Positions 16,159-24,160 of a stretch of DNA of 43,852 bases are shown in pieces. A model generated the notes under the pieces. That model worked only from the letters and a program-made list of their open reading frames with translations. It ran no database searches and had not been told where the DNA came from. Numbering within the stretch: the first letter of the stretch is position 1; every line of letters begins with the position of its first letter. This DNA is from a virus, in IMG/VR virus record IMGVR_UViG_3300024308_000201, positions 1-43,852 of that record; one strand, written 5' to 3'. A program made the translations under genes and the position numbers.

Positions 16159-16221
16159 GGGGCTCTTCCGTAGGAATGGTGCGCCGCGGCGCCGCGAGGG
16201 GCGCCGGGCGTTTGGATGGGA

Positions 16222-16719
16222 TCAGGCCAGCGGCTTGCCGTAGCGGGTGACGCCGCCGCTGCGCTGCACGGTGACCGTGCCCCGCACGATCTCGTTGGTG
16301 GCAATGTCGATGTTCACGTCGGCGATATAGCCACTGAACAGGAAGCCGGAACGGGCAGTAGCCAGGGGCGGCACCAGCTCATCCTCGGTGACGAGCGTGG
16401 GCGCCGCCGTGCCGTCACTCAGGCCGATGTACCAGCTCACGTTCTCGCCGGTATCCTTCAGCTTGAACAGCGCGTCATGCGATGCGTCGCTGGGGATGTA
16501 GTTGAACGGAATGGACACCTGGCCCGGGTTGCCCAACCCGCGTTGGTACTCCTTGTCCACCGTTGCATCCAGACAGGTGGATTCGATCTGATCGGCAGCT
16601 CCGCCCAGACCGGACGCACCGGTCGGGCAGGCGAACTTCACGATCGCCGGGCCGCCGGCCGCGTTCGGGTTGACGAAGAACAGATGGGTGCCCTGGGTCT
16701 TGACGACGCCCTCGGTCAT
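16222..16719 (-). CDS. Major tail (tube) protein
   Basis: A 165-aa protein matching the tail tube position and size. It starts MTEGVVKTQGTHLFF with AGAGG about 9 nt upstream, which decides ATG 16719 over the upstream ATG 16755. The sequence is beta-rich, with Cys residues near 31 and 49 and a segment VSIPFNYIPSDASH typical of gpV-like tube subunits. Hexamer rings stack around the tape measure to form the tail tube. Confidence 0.85.
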   Translation of the reverse strand: MTEGVVKTQGTHLFFVNPNAAGGPAIVKFACPTGASGLGGAADQIESTCLDATVDKEYQRGLGNPGQVSIPFNYIPSDASHDALFKLKDTGENVSWYIGLSDGTAAPTLVTEDELVPPLATARSGFLFSGYIADVNIDIATNEIVRGTVTVQRSGGVTRYGKPLA

Positions 16720-16771
16720 GGCAGTTTCCTCTGAAGGGCCGCGCGAGGGCGGCATTACGGATGACCAGCGT

Positions 16772-17125
16772 TCAGCGCTGATCGATGAAATCGGCCTCGA
16801 GGCCGACGCGGTACAGCTTGGTATCGGGGTCGCGGTTGTTGATCACGACGCGGTTGACGATCAGCGCGCCATCCAGCGCTGCCCGCACAGCCTCCGCCAG
16901 CTGCTCGACGCCTCCGTCGGCCTTGTGGTAGCAGTCGATCTGCACGGTGGTGAAATCGCCCCTTGGTGCTGTGCTCAGGTCGTCGAACGCTGAGCCGGTC
17001 ACGATCTGCCAGACGATGTAGGGGCGAGGCTCGTTCTGTGCCACTTCGCCGTGACGGCCGATTCGGTCATCAACAATCGCGGAAACTGCTGGAGTTCGGA
17101 TCGTCCTTGCCACCTTGGGGAACAT
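16772..17125 (-). CDS. Tail terminator/completion protein (DUF3168-like)
   Basis: A 117-aa protein. The opening FPKVARTIRTPAVSAIVDDR and the core RPYIVWQIV...D resemble the gpU/DUF3168 family that caps the tail tube and joins it to the head. ATG 17125 overlaps the previous stop (TGATG), which excludes the longer frame to 17248. Length agrees with the family. Confidence 0.8.
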   Translation of the reverse strand: MFPKVARTIRTPAVSAIVDDRIGRHGEVAQNEPRPYIVWQIVTGSAFDDLSTAPRGDFTTVQIDCYHKADGGVEQLAEAVRAALDGALIVNRVVINNRDPDTKLYRVGLEADFIDQR

Positions 17126-17616
17126 CAGCGGCGTCCTCCATTCTGCGCGGCGAGGCGCTTGGTTATCTGATCCAGGCGCTTCAGCAGGTCTTCGCTGACC
17201 ACGTCGATGATCTGGCTCCCCCGGCGCTGCACGGCCGGACGCAACCACGGATAGGCGGGTTGGGTACTGGACCCGTACTCCATGAGCTGGGCAGCCTTCC
17301 GGGTGGTCGTCTTCGAGCCATGCGCGTTCACGAATGCCTTGCGCTTCACACGCACCAGCTGCCGCTCGCCCTTGGTTCCTACCGGCGCCTTACCACGGCT
17401 GGCGATAATGCTGTTGACGGTGGTGTCCGTGCTGTCGGCGCCACCAATAGCTGCGGAACGGCGGAAGTTGTCCTTTGCCTGGTCGCGGAGCAACCTAGCG
17501 CCCTTGGCCAATGCGAGCTTGACAGGACCACCACGCTTGCTGACGACCTCAGCCGGCAACGCCTGCAGCGTCGCAAGGACACCATCAATCCCGTGGATCT
17601 GAACTTCGACCTTCAC
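17125..17616 (-). CDS. HK97-gp10-like tail completion/neck protein
   Basis: A 163-aa protein of the HK97 gp10 type. It has VQIHGIDGVLATLQALP at the start, a basic helical region with KGARLLRDQAKDNF, and YPWLRPAVQ near the C-terminus, the usual gp10 signature. It acts at the head-tail joint. GTG 17616 overlaps the glycosyltransferase stop as GTGA and has GAGGTG upstream, so the ATG at 17646 is rejected. Confidence 0.85.
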   Translation of the reverse strand: MKVEVQIHGIDGVLATLQALPAEVVSKRGGPVKLALAKGARLLRDQAKDNFRRSAAIGGADSTDTTVNSIIASRGKAPVGTKGERQLVRVKRKAFVNAHGSKTTTRKAAQLMEYGSSTQPAYPWLRPAVQRRGSQIIDVVSEDLLKRLDQITKRLAAQNGGRR

Positions 17617-18293
17617 AAGTACACCTCGGCATCGCCGCCGATCCAATGCCGCAGCAAGGCGCTGCTGGCGTCAGCCTCACCCTTGAAATCCGGGTCATGC
17701 CCCATTCCGATGCCACCGCGACCTGGCAGACCCTTGATCCCAACGACACGGTGGCCGCCGAACAGCCGGCGACCGCGCGGACGGCGCCACAGCTCCAGAT
17801 CGATGAACTTCGGCCGTGATCGGCAGGCGTCGGCGAAGTCGCGGAGCGCCGAGCCACGCATCGCGGTACTGCACAGGCTTGCGTGACCGGTGTTGGCCAG
17901 CTGCCGACCGCGCCGCTGCTCCACGTTGTAGTAGCGAGCGAGGTGCTCGCCCACCAGCTCGGCATGCTCCAGCTCGGCCGCGACCGTGGTCAGCCAGTCG
18001 CGCGCATACCAGTCGTCATCCTCAATGATCACCAGCCGATCTTCCGGACCAACTGCAGCAAGCCCCTTCAGCAGGTTGCGAGCCTGCGTGTTCTGCCCGG
18101 GCGCCCAATGTGGCGATGGGCGCACCAGCACCAGCTGCCAGCCCTCGCGCCGGAAGGTCACCGGCTGCGGCTCCGGGCCGTCGTCCACGATGATCCAGCG
18201 GACGGGGCCGGCGTAGTCCTGTCGGCCCATCCAACGTTCACACAGCGCCCAGGCAGCCGGCCGGGCACCGGTGGCCGTGAGCAGCGTCAGCAT
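17613..18293 (-). CDS. GT-A fold glycosyltransferase-like protein in the connector cluster
   Basis: A 226-aa protein resembling family 2 glycosyltransferases. The nucleotide-sugar strand ends in WIIVDDGPEP (Asp37-Asp38). LVIIEDDDWYARDW gives the DXD-type metal site at Asp92-94. The C-terminal half has KFIDLELWRRPRG and a His-containing tail. It has no membrane segment, so it should be cytoplasmic. It is the third of three non-structural genes between head closure and gp10. It could decorate a capsid or tail protein; donor and acceptor are unknown. Confidence 0.8.
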   Translation of the reverse strand: MLTLLTATGARPAAWALCERWMGRQDYAGPVRWIIVDDGPEPQPVTFRREGWQLVLVRPSPHWAPGQNTQARNLLKGLAAVGPEDRLVIIEDDDWYARDWLTTVAAELEHAELVGEHLARYYNVEQRRGRQLANTGHASLCSTAMRGSALRDFADACRSRPKFIDLELWRRPRGRRLFGGHRVVGIKGLPGRGGIGMGHDPDFKGEADASSALLRHWIGGDAEVYL

Positions 18294-18844
18294 CGCGCCA
18301 CCGCGAAGGTGTGCATCGGCAGCCGCCGGCGGGCCACGCCGCGTTCACCGTGATCGTTCAGTTCAATCGGCACCTCGCCGGCGTACTCGGTCGCGATAGC
18401 GTTGAACCCAGCATCAGCCAGCAGCAGCCGTAGGCCGCTCTGGCTGTACCGGTAGTAGTCGTCGGGGTAGCCGTGCTCCGGGAAGGCGAACAGTGTGGTG
18501 ATCACCAGCAGGCCACCCGGCTGCAGCACCCGGCGCAGCTCCGGCAGCGCCAGCCACGGCCGCGCCACGTGCTCCAGCACCTCGGAGCACACGATACCGC
18601 TGAAGCGCCTGGACCATTCCGGCGGCAGGTCGTGGATGTCGGCCACCTGGTCGACGCCCTCGCCCGCCTGCATGTCGATGCCGGTCCACTGCCCATTGGC
18701 CAGGTCACGGTTGGTGCACCACCAAGCTCCCGGGTCATGGATGCGGCTGCCAACCTCCAGAACATCGTCGCCGAGGGCAGCAGCATGGCGCTCGATGTAG
18801 GCGCGGATGCGCCCGCGCACCGAGTTAAGCGGCAGTCTGTTCAT
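18287..18844 (-). CDS. SAM-dependent methyltransferase (class I)
   Basis: A 185-aa Rossmann methyltransferase. Motif I is DVLEVGSR at 27-34, the acidic loop GIDMQ is at 55-59, and SEVLEHV at 87-93 is the Methyltransf_11 motif. VLQPGGLLVITTLF at 107-119 is the post-core strand. It resembles enzymes that methylate sugars or small metabolites rather than DNA, since it has no DPPY-type motif. It overlaps its neighbours by 20 and 7 nt, so it is translated together with the glycosyltransferase, and the two probably act on one product. Confidence 0.85.
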   Translation of the reverse strand: MNRLPLNSVRGRIRAYIERHAAALGDDVLEVGSRIHDPGAWWCTNRDLANGQWTGIDMQAGEGVDQVADIHDLPPEWSRRFSGIVCSEVLEHVARPWLALPELRRVLQPGGLLVITTLFAFPEHGYPDDYYRYSQSGLRLLLADAGFNAIATEYAGEVPIELNDHGERGVARRRLPMHTFAVARC

Positions 18845-19328
18845 CGAAATCGAAGCACCTGAGCGCTGAGCCGGCCGTGCAGTTCACGACGCGGACGTGG
18901 GGGTTCTGGCTCGCCCACAGGGCGAACTGTTGCTTGTGGATCTCGCGGCGGTGCGGCGCCGTGTTGGTCAGGCCGTTGGAATACGGCCCGAAGAAGTGGC
19001 TGCCGTGCATATCAAAGCCGTGCAGCCGAACCAGCGTCGCGCCCAGGTGGGCGGCAACCGCCAGCGCCAGCACGCCGCTGTTCCAGTTGGTCAGTGCTCC
19101 GGGCAGCTGGATCACTCCGCCAATCCTGTGGCTGCTGTAGCGCGCTCCAGCGAACTGCCGCGCCTCCGGGTACTTGTCCCACCACTGCCGATCGCTGGCC
19201 GCCAGGAACTCCGCCCACGGCGCCAGCTCGAAGGCGTTGCCGACCACGCCCACGCGGCGGCCGCGCAGCCGCTCGGCCAGGCTTGCCGATGCGCTCGGGC
19301 CTGGTCCAAGAAGGTCGATCTCGATCAT
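18825..19328 (-). CDS. DUF115/MptE-like protein
   Basis: A 167-aa protein starting at ATG 19328, which overlaps the head-closure stop as ATGA; the long frame to 19742 is a shadow. Features are RRVGVVGNAFELAPWAEFL, SDRQWWDKYPE, and GATLVRLHGFDMHGSHFFG at residues 97-114. This pattern recalls the DUF115/sialyltransferase-like Rossmann proteins that occur in bacterial glycosylation loci and many phages. First gene of the three-gene cassette; exact activity unknown. Confidence 0.7.
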   Translation of the reverse strand: MIEIDLLGPGPSASASLAERLRGRRVGVVGNAFELAPWAEFLAASDRQWWDKYPEARQFAGARYSSHRIGGVIQLPGALTNWNSGVLALAVAAHLGATLVRLHGFDMHGSHFFGPYSNGLTNTAPHRREIHKQQFALWASQNPHVRVVNCTAGSALRCFDFDEQTAA

Positions 19329-19666
19329 TGGCCGTCGTTGACCCCGGCCGAGACGGGAACGGTGATGTACTCCAGCCCCGAGGCCTTGTCCGGCAGCAGC
19401 CCGGCAATGTTGAAGATCTCGCCGCGGTGGACCAGCCGCATCGTCGGCACCAGGCCTTCGCGGTAGCGCATGGTGATCCGCGCAGTGACAGCGGCCTGCG
19501 TCTGTCCGGACTGGATGAACTCGCGGGCCGACAGAGGCTCTACCGACGCCCATACGGTGGCCACGTCGACCCACGCGGTCTGAGACACGCCATCGCTGTC
19601 CCTCGTGGTCACCTGCTGCTGGATCAGCACCCGGTGCCGCAGGGTTCCGCTGGCAACGTTGCTCAT
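19325..19666 (-). CDS. Head closure protein (head-tail joining)
   Basis: A 113-aa protein of the SPP1 gp16 / phage head-tail join family. The start GTLRHRVLIQQQ and the core VATVWASVEPLSAREFIQSGQ are the usual signature, followed by a beta-barrel (ITMRYREGL, then RGEIFNIAG). It plugs the connector after DNA packaging. Normal length. It starts at the previous stop and ends in an ATGA overlap. Confidence 0.93.
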   Translation of the reverse strand: MSNVASGTLRHRVLIQQQVTTRDSDGVSQTAWVDVATVWASVEPLSAREFIQSGQTQAAVTARITMRYREGLVPTMRLVHRGEIFNIAGLLPDKASGLEYITVPVSAGVNDGQ

Positions 19667-20061
19667 CAGGCCACCGTCGTGCGGCGCAGCGGCGCCAGCT
19701 GTGCGGTGGCGGCCTTCGACAGCACATAGCCGTGGCCAGCATCGGCCGGCACCACGTTGTCGCCCTCGCCCTCGCGGAAGCGGTACTGGGAGGCCAGCTC
19801 CAGCAGCGTCGCGGCGATCACCGATGGGTGCAGGATCGGCTCGCCACTGCTGTCCTCGGCCGGCACAGGCCGGCCTGCGCTGTCACGGACCAGTTCCCCA
19901 TCAGAGTCGCGCTGCAGCACGTACAGGCGCCACTCCTGCTTCAGCCACGCTGCCACAGACTCGGACACGGCCGGAATCCAGATCGCCAGCCAGCGGTCAT
20001 CAGCGTCGCTGTCGATGCGCATCTGCTCGCGGGCGTCCGCCGGGGTGACGAACTCACGCAT
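19666..20061 (-). CDS. Head-tail connector (adaptor) protein, gp6-like
   Basis: A 131-aa protein of the HK97 gp6 connector family. The opening MREFVTPADAREQMRID, then DDRWLAIWIPAVSESVAAWL, is the conserved helical pair that docks on the portal. ATG 20061 overlaps the upstream stop by 8 nt; the ATG at 20139 gives only low-complexity shadow sequence. It forms the adaptor ring below the portal. Confidence 0.88.
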   Translation of the reverse strand: MREFVTPADAREQMRIDSDADDRWLAIWIPAVSESVAAWLKQEWRLYVLQRDSDGELVRDSAGRPVPAEDSSGEPILHPSVIAATLLELASQYRFREGEGDNVVPADAGHGYVLSKAATAQLAPLRRTTVA

Positions 20062-20920
20062 GGCTGCCACCCAGCTGCACGGGCTCGGACGGAACGCGCA
20101 CGCTCTTGCCGTCCTTACCGTCGCGACCCTTGCGTGCACCCAGCGCCCAGTCCTGGTCGTTCTCCAGGCAGGGCTTCGACGCGTTGCTCCGCTTGGCGAT
20201 CCAAAGGGCGCCGTCGTGGGTGATGGATTCGCCCGCCTTCACGCCCAGCCCTTCGCGCCAGAAGCCGCGGTGCACCATGTAGGGCAGCACGAACTCCTTT
20301 CGGCGGTCGCCGGCCCCCAGCGTGATGACGAAGCCACGCTCGGCGTCATAGTCACCCGAGGCTGTGTCGAAGCTGAGGCCGTCCCGGCCATCCTCACCGA
20401 CGACCTTACCCAGCCTGATCGCCTCGCCCTTCGTGGTGGTGATCACCAGCTCGCCGGCGCGATCGATCATGGCGCCGGCCAGGCCGACACCGTCGGCGCC
20501 GGCCTGCGGCGGGTTCTCGGTCAGGTGCTTGGCTACCGCCGCAGCCAGCTGCTGCTCGGTGACTGGATCCGCGTCACGGCCATCCTTCGGCACTGGCATC
20601 GCGTCGACAGCGGCCTTCACCGTTGCCTCGATCATTGCGGGGTCTGCGTCCCGGCCATGCTGCACCGGGTTGGCTTCGAAGTGCTTGGAAACAGCGTCGG
20701 CGGTGGCCACGTCGACCAGCGTGAGCAGGCGCGGCGACTCCAGCAGCTTGGCCACGACCAGGTCTGCCAGCGCATCCACGTCCACCGGCTCGGCGTCCTG
20801 GCCGGGGTCGCCCTTCTCCGGGGCGCGCTCGCGCAGCTCTTCCAGCTCCCGCTTCACCGGTGCGATCGCCTCACGGATCAGGCCGCCGATCTCCTTGCCG
20901 AAGTCGATGGGGTCAGTCAT
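20054..20920 (-). CDS. Collagen-like virion protein with CBM5/12-like module
   Basis: A 288-aa protein with short collagen-type Gly-X-Y patches (GDPGQDA at 37, GRDADP at 89 and 114, GADG at 141, GEDGRDG at 175, GRDGKDG at 265). Residues about 218-262 contain RGFWREG, ESITHDGALWIAKR and DWALG with Trp221, Trp240 and Trp258. This is the aromatic pattern of small chitin/cellulose-binding-like modules found in phage virion proteins. The N-terminal 35 residues are a charged helix. It lies between portal and connector genes, so it may be an external head or neck decoration. Not a recognised essential gene. Confidence 0.72.
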   Translation of the reverse strand: MTDPIDFGKEIGGLIREAIAPVKRELEELRERAPEKGDPGQDAEPVDVDALADLVVAKLLESPRLLTLVDVATADAVSKHFEANPVQHGRDADPAMIEATVKAAVDAMPVPKDGRDADPVTEQQLAAAVAKHLTENPPQAGADGVGLAGAMIDRAGELVITTTKGEAIRLGKVVGEDGRDGLSFDTASGDYDAERGFVITLGAGDRRKEFVLPYMVHRGFWREGLGVKAGESITHDGALWIAKRSNASKPCLENDQDWALGARKGRDGKDGKSVRVPSEPVQLGGSHA

Positions 20921-22352
20921 TGCGGAATACCTCGGCTCGCGCGGCGTGAAGGGCCTTCATGATGAAATTCTCCTGCTGCAGCGCGCGCAGCTCGTCGCTG
21001 TCGTCAGGCGGCGTGTCGATCCCGCCGGCGGACGGTGCCACCGGTGCGGCCTCAGGCTCGGCGGTGATCCTGTTCTGCCGGACCTGGTCGAGCGGAAAGT
21101 CCTGCTGCTGCATGTAGACGGTGTCGCCACCCTCCAGCGGCGCCAGGTTGAAGGCCAGCCGCGCTTCGTTCGGTGTCTTGACGTTCCCGCTGACCAGCTT
21201 CGTCTCCACCTCGGCCTGCTTACCGACGTCCATGCGGAGGAGCGGCCCTAGATCCAACTCGATACCCATCGGGCGGGTAGTGCCCAGACCCTCATCCAAA
21301 AGCTCTTCGATGCCCTCGATGTGCGCCTGCAGCGCATCCGAGTAGTACAGCTGGTTGATGTCGTCGACCTTCATGCCCGCAGGGATAGAGCCAATGCCGA
21401 TCTTGAAGGGGGGAATGCCGAACGGCTGGCACACCTGCTCGTCGGAGTACCGCATCTGCTCGACCAGCTGCGAATCGGCTGCCTTGAACGCGAACGGCGT
21501 GAACTTCATGTCCGCGCCAACCACGGCCACCTTGCCCGCGTTCGAACCCTGGAAGCTGGTGTTCCAGTAATCCTTCACAGCCTGCGCGTCCTCGTCGGAC
21601 ATGCCGGCCGGTGCGGTCAGGATGCCGCCTGGATTGGCGCCGTTGGAGAAGAAGGTGGTCGAGTCCTTCAGGATCTTCAGGTTCTTCACCGCTGGCCAGT
21701 GCGCCGCACACAGCGGCGGCACACCGATCAGCTGGTGGTGGAAGCAGTTCATCCGGTCGTGGATGATCTCGCTGGCCGGCACGATCAGCTGGCTGCCCGG
21801 GTAAGCCTCCGGAAGCAGGTTCGTACCGGTGCTGTAATTGAGCTGGTAGAAGACCTCTCCGCTGTCGGACACCATCGGCTGCACGCTGCAGGGATCGAGC
21901 ACCCAGAGCCGGGTGACTACCTGGCGATTGTCGCGGCCCTTCAGGATGTACGTGTTGCCCTGGATCAGCTTGGACAGCATCCACGCTGCGCGGAACTGCT
22001 GCGCTGTCTGGTAGCTGTTGGGCTTGCGCAGGACAGGCCAATAGGCGGTGTTGCTCTTCTCGATCCGCCAGATCCCGTTCTCGTCCTCCGTCTTCAGCAC
22101 GAACGGCAGCTTGCCGATGTCCGAGGCGATGCGGTTGAGACAGGCATACAGCGTCGGATAGGTCAGGACAGTGGTCGCGCGTTCTTCCATGTTGCGCTGC
22201 CACGCACCCGTGAATGGTTCTTGCACGGTCAGGGTATGCCAGCTGTCCCGCCCCGGCGCGGCAACTACCGGCGACATCGATTTGAGGTAGTCGACGCCAT
22301 GCCGGCGCACGCCAGCGGCGATCGCCAACTCCCGGGGCGAGAAACCGGTCAT
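20913..22352 (-). CDS. Portal protein (HK97 family)
   Basis: A 479-aa portal of the HK97 type. Family segments include YPTLYACLNRIASDIGKLPF, YWPVLRKPNSYQTAQQF, EIIHDRMN and EQMRYSDEQVCQPFGIPPF. A disordered acidic, proline-rich C-terminus begins near residue 430. It forms the 12-subunit ring for DNA entry and exit. The 8-nt overlap with the next gene and 4-nt overlap with the previous one show tight coupling. Confidence 0.96.
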   Translation of the reverse strand: MTGFSPRELAIAAGVRRHGVDYLKSMSPVVAAPGRDSWHTLTVQEPFTGAWQRNMEERATTVLTYPTLYACLNRIASDIGKLPFVLKTEDENGIWRIEKSNTAYWPVLRKPNSYQTAQQFRAAWMLSKLIQGNTYILKGRDNRQVVTRLWVLDPCSVQPMVSDSGEVFYQLNYSTGTNLLPEAYPGSQLIVPASEIIHDRMNCFHHQLIGVPPLCAAHWPAVKNLKILKDSTTFFSNGANPGGILTAPAGMSDEDAQAVKDYWNTSFQGSNAGKVAVVGADMKFTPFAFKAADSQLVEQMRYSDEQVCQPFGIPPFKIGIGSIPAGMKVDDINQLYYSDALQAHIEGIEELLDEGLGTTRPMGIELDLGPLLRMDVGKQAEVETKLVSGNVKTPNEARLAFNLAPLEGGDTVYMQQQDFPLDQVRQNRITAEPEAAPVAPSAGGIDTPPDDSDELRALQQENFIMKALHAARAEVFRND

Positions 22353-22576
22353 ACGGATGCGTCCTTGTTCGGCTGCCCAGCCTTGGCTGCCGCCTTCTTG
22401 GCCTTTTTCTTCGCCTTTCCAGGCGCAGGCGCCTTGGAGCCCGGATGCGGCGCGACGGGCGACTGCGCCACCATGTCACGCCGCAGATAGCCGCCGCGCT
22501 GCTCCAGCGCCGCAGCAACACGGTGGTGCACGCTGATCACGCGGCCGCCGCGTCCGACGATATCGACCTTGCTCAT
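22349..22576 (-). CDS. Small basic phage protein between capsid and portal genes
   Basis: A 75-aa protein. The N-terminus (MSKVDIVGRGGRVISVHH) forms a short beta element, and the C-terminal half is a Lys/Ala/Pro-rich tail (PGKAKKKAKKAAAKAG). No family recognised. Small genes at this place often encode head-associated proteins. ATGA overlap with the portal gene supports that it is expressed. Confidence 0.6.
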   Translation of the reverse strand: MSKVDIVGRGGRVISVHHRVAAALEQRGGYLRRDMVAQSPVAPHPGSKAPAPGKAKKKAKKAAAKAGQPNKDASV

Positions 22577-22633
22577 GGGAACCTCGCAATTCGGGGGGAG
22601 ATGACGGGGCCCGAAGGCCCCGCCACGTGTCGG

Positions 22634-24049
22634 TTACGAGCTGGACGGAACCGAACCGCTGCCCCAGTTCACGCGGGCCCAGGCGACGGCCTGTGCGCGG
22701 CGACGCTGCCAGTTGATGAAGCGCTCGACCAGGAACGCCACGCTGTTGGTCTGCCACAGCGAGACAACCTGCTGCGCGGTCGGCGTGGTGCTGTTCATGG
22801 TCGGGGCGTCATCCATCACCAGCGATGCCTGATCCGACATCGAAACCTGCAGGCCACCTTCGTCGCCCAGGAAGATCTCGTCGCCCTTGATCAGCGCGAT
22901 CACGGCACCGTCTTCATCGTCCGGCACGTACGCCGACACGAACGCAGGCAGGCCCAAGAAGGTGCCACCGGTGAAGTTGATGCCCGGGAACTCGGAAGCG
23001 CCCAGCGGGTTGACCATCAGCGACAGCGCGATTGCGGTACGCTCCGACATCGCCCAGAACGAGCCCGCCAGCGACAGGTTCGAACCTGCGATGGCATTCA
23101 TGAGCGCCGCAGCGCCAGCGCGGATCGAGTCCGGATCACTGCCAGCCGGCACCGTGGTGGCCGGTACGCCATTCAGGATCGAGGCGGGTGCCTCGTCGGC
23201 GACTGCTGCTGCATCCGGATCGATGAACTGCGTGTCGATGGTCTGATTGACCGCCCGGCCCAGCTCGTCGCGCAGCAGCGCATCGGCCGCCGGCGTGGCG
23301 CGCATCATGGTTTCCTTGGTCGCGGCAGCGATCGCGGCCACCTTCAGCGGGGTCAGCTTCGCACGGGTGTAGGACCACTTGGTCAGCGGCTTTGCAGCGC
23401 CTTCCTTGACCCACTTGGCCGTTCCGGCCGAACCCTGCACCAGCACCGGGGTGTCGAACGGAAGGTTGCGCAGGCGCTCGGAGACCTGACCCAACAGCGA
23501 GCGCGGGCGCAGCCACTCGACGAAGTCGGCGAAGGCCACGCCGCCATCGGTGATCAGGTTCCCGGCCCAGGTCGCGTTGCCGGTGCTGGCAGCCTGTACG
23601 GCGGCCTTCTCCTGGATGATGCCGTGCAGGCGCTCATCGTTCGGATAGATCGCGCGGGCCACGTCCAGCGGGTTCTGGTGGTGGACATGCGAAACGGCCA
23701 GGCAGCGGGCCATGCGGGCGAAGCCGATGCCGGCGTCGGTCTTGTCGACCGTCTTCAGCTGCGCCGGCTCCAGGGCACGGCCCTCGGCGCCGACGGTAGG
23801 CGAGCCCTGCGCCTTGACGATGGTCGCAACGGTGGTGGCCGACTTGGCCTGGATCGCCTGCAGGTGCTCGTAGCGCTCGATGTCGCCATCCAGCGAGGTG
23901 ATCTGGCTTTTCAGCGAGTCGAACTCCTCCTGTTCGCCGGTGTTCAGTGAGCGCTGCTCGTCAGCCGGCTTCTTCATGACGGCGGAGAGCTGCTTTTCCA
24001 GCTCAGCACGGGTAGCGCGGAGCTTTTCCAGCTGTTCTGCGATGTTCAT
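22634..24049 (-). CDS. Major capsid protein (HK97 fold) with N-terminal scaffold domain
   Basis: A 471-aa HK97-type capsid precursor. Residues 1-75 form a coiled coil (NIAEQLEKLRATRAELEKQL) like the HK97 delta domain, which serves as scaffold and is cut off by the prohead protease. The fold's markers follow: LRNLPFDTPVL, WVKEGAAKP, an E-loop-like region, and the A-domain with GEFPGINF-type sequence (SEFPGINFTGG) and LVERFINWQRRRA near the C-terminus. Preceded by 111 nt containing three hairpins rather than the usual overlap, suggesting separate control of its high expression. Confidence 0.95.
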   Translation of the reverse strand: MNIAEQLEKLRATRAELEKQLSAVMKKPADEQRSLNTGEQEEFDSLKSQITSLDGDIERYEHLQAIQAKSATTVATIVKAQGSPTVGAEGRALEPAQLKTVDKTDAGIGFARMARCLAVSHVHHQNPLDVARAIYPNDERLHGIIQEKAAVQAASTGNATWAGNLITDGGVAFADFVEWLRPRSLLGQVSERLRNLPFDTPVLVQGSAGTAKWVKEGAAKPLTKWSYTRAKLTPLKVAAIAAATKETMMRATPAADALLRDELGRAVNQTIDTQFIDPDAAAVADEAPASILNGVPATTVPAGSDPDSIRAGAAALMNAIAGSNLSLAGSFWAMSERTAIALSLMVNPLGASEFPGINFTGGTFLGLPAFVSAYVPDDEDGAVIALIKGDEIFLGDEGGLQVSMSDQASLVMDDAPTMNSTTPTAQQVVSLWQTNSVAFLVERFINWQRRRAQAVAWARVNWGSGSVPSSS

Positions 24050-24082
24050 TTTCGGGATCTCTTTTGTGGGCGCAGCCGTTCG

Positions 24083-24154
24083 GCCCGGGTTCCACGCCGG
24101 GCGGTGCCTGCAGATGATGGGAAGCGGGTTCCACCCCGCAGGGCCGTCAGGCCC
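24083..24154 (-). promoter_or_regulatory. Three consecutive stem-loops before the capsid gene
   Basis: Between the protease stop (24161) and capsid start (24049) there are three hairpins: GCCCGG/CCGGGC at 24083-24102, GCGGG/CCCGC at 24124-24139 and GGGCC/GGCCC at 24141-24154. The first two share a TTCCAC loop. None has a T-run. They may stabilise or process the capsid mRNA. Confidence 0.5.
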
Positions 24155-24160
24155 GGTGCT

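Noticed and set aside
18287-18844. DNA methyltransferase (anti-restriction)
   Set aside because: The catalytic DPPY/NPPY or PCQ motif is absent; the sequence fits small-molecule or sugar methyltransferases.
18825-19742. Long form of the MptE-like protein (305 aa)
   Set aside because: The N-terminal 138 residues are an out-of-frame read of the head-closure and connector genes; the ATGA overlap at 19328 is the proper start.
19757-20962. A 401-codon plus-strand frame opposite the connector and collagen-like genes
   Set aside because: Low-complexity Ser/Ala/Arg composition and it overlaps three convincing leftward genes.
21321-22490. A 389-codon plus-strand frame opposite the portal gene
   Set aside because: Shadow of the portal gene without any recognisable motif.
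22445-23950. A 501-codon plus-strand frame opposite the capsid gene
   Set aside because: His/Arg/Gly/Leu-rich shadow; the capsid gene on the other strand is certain.
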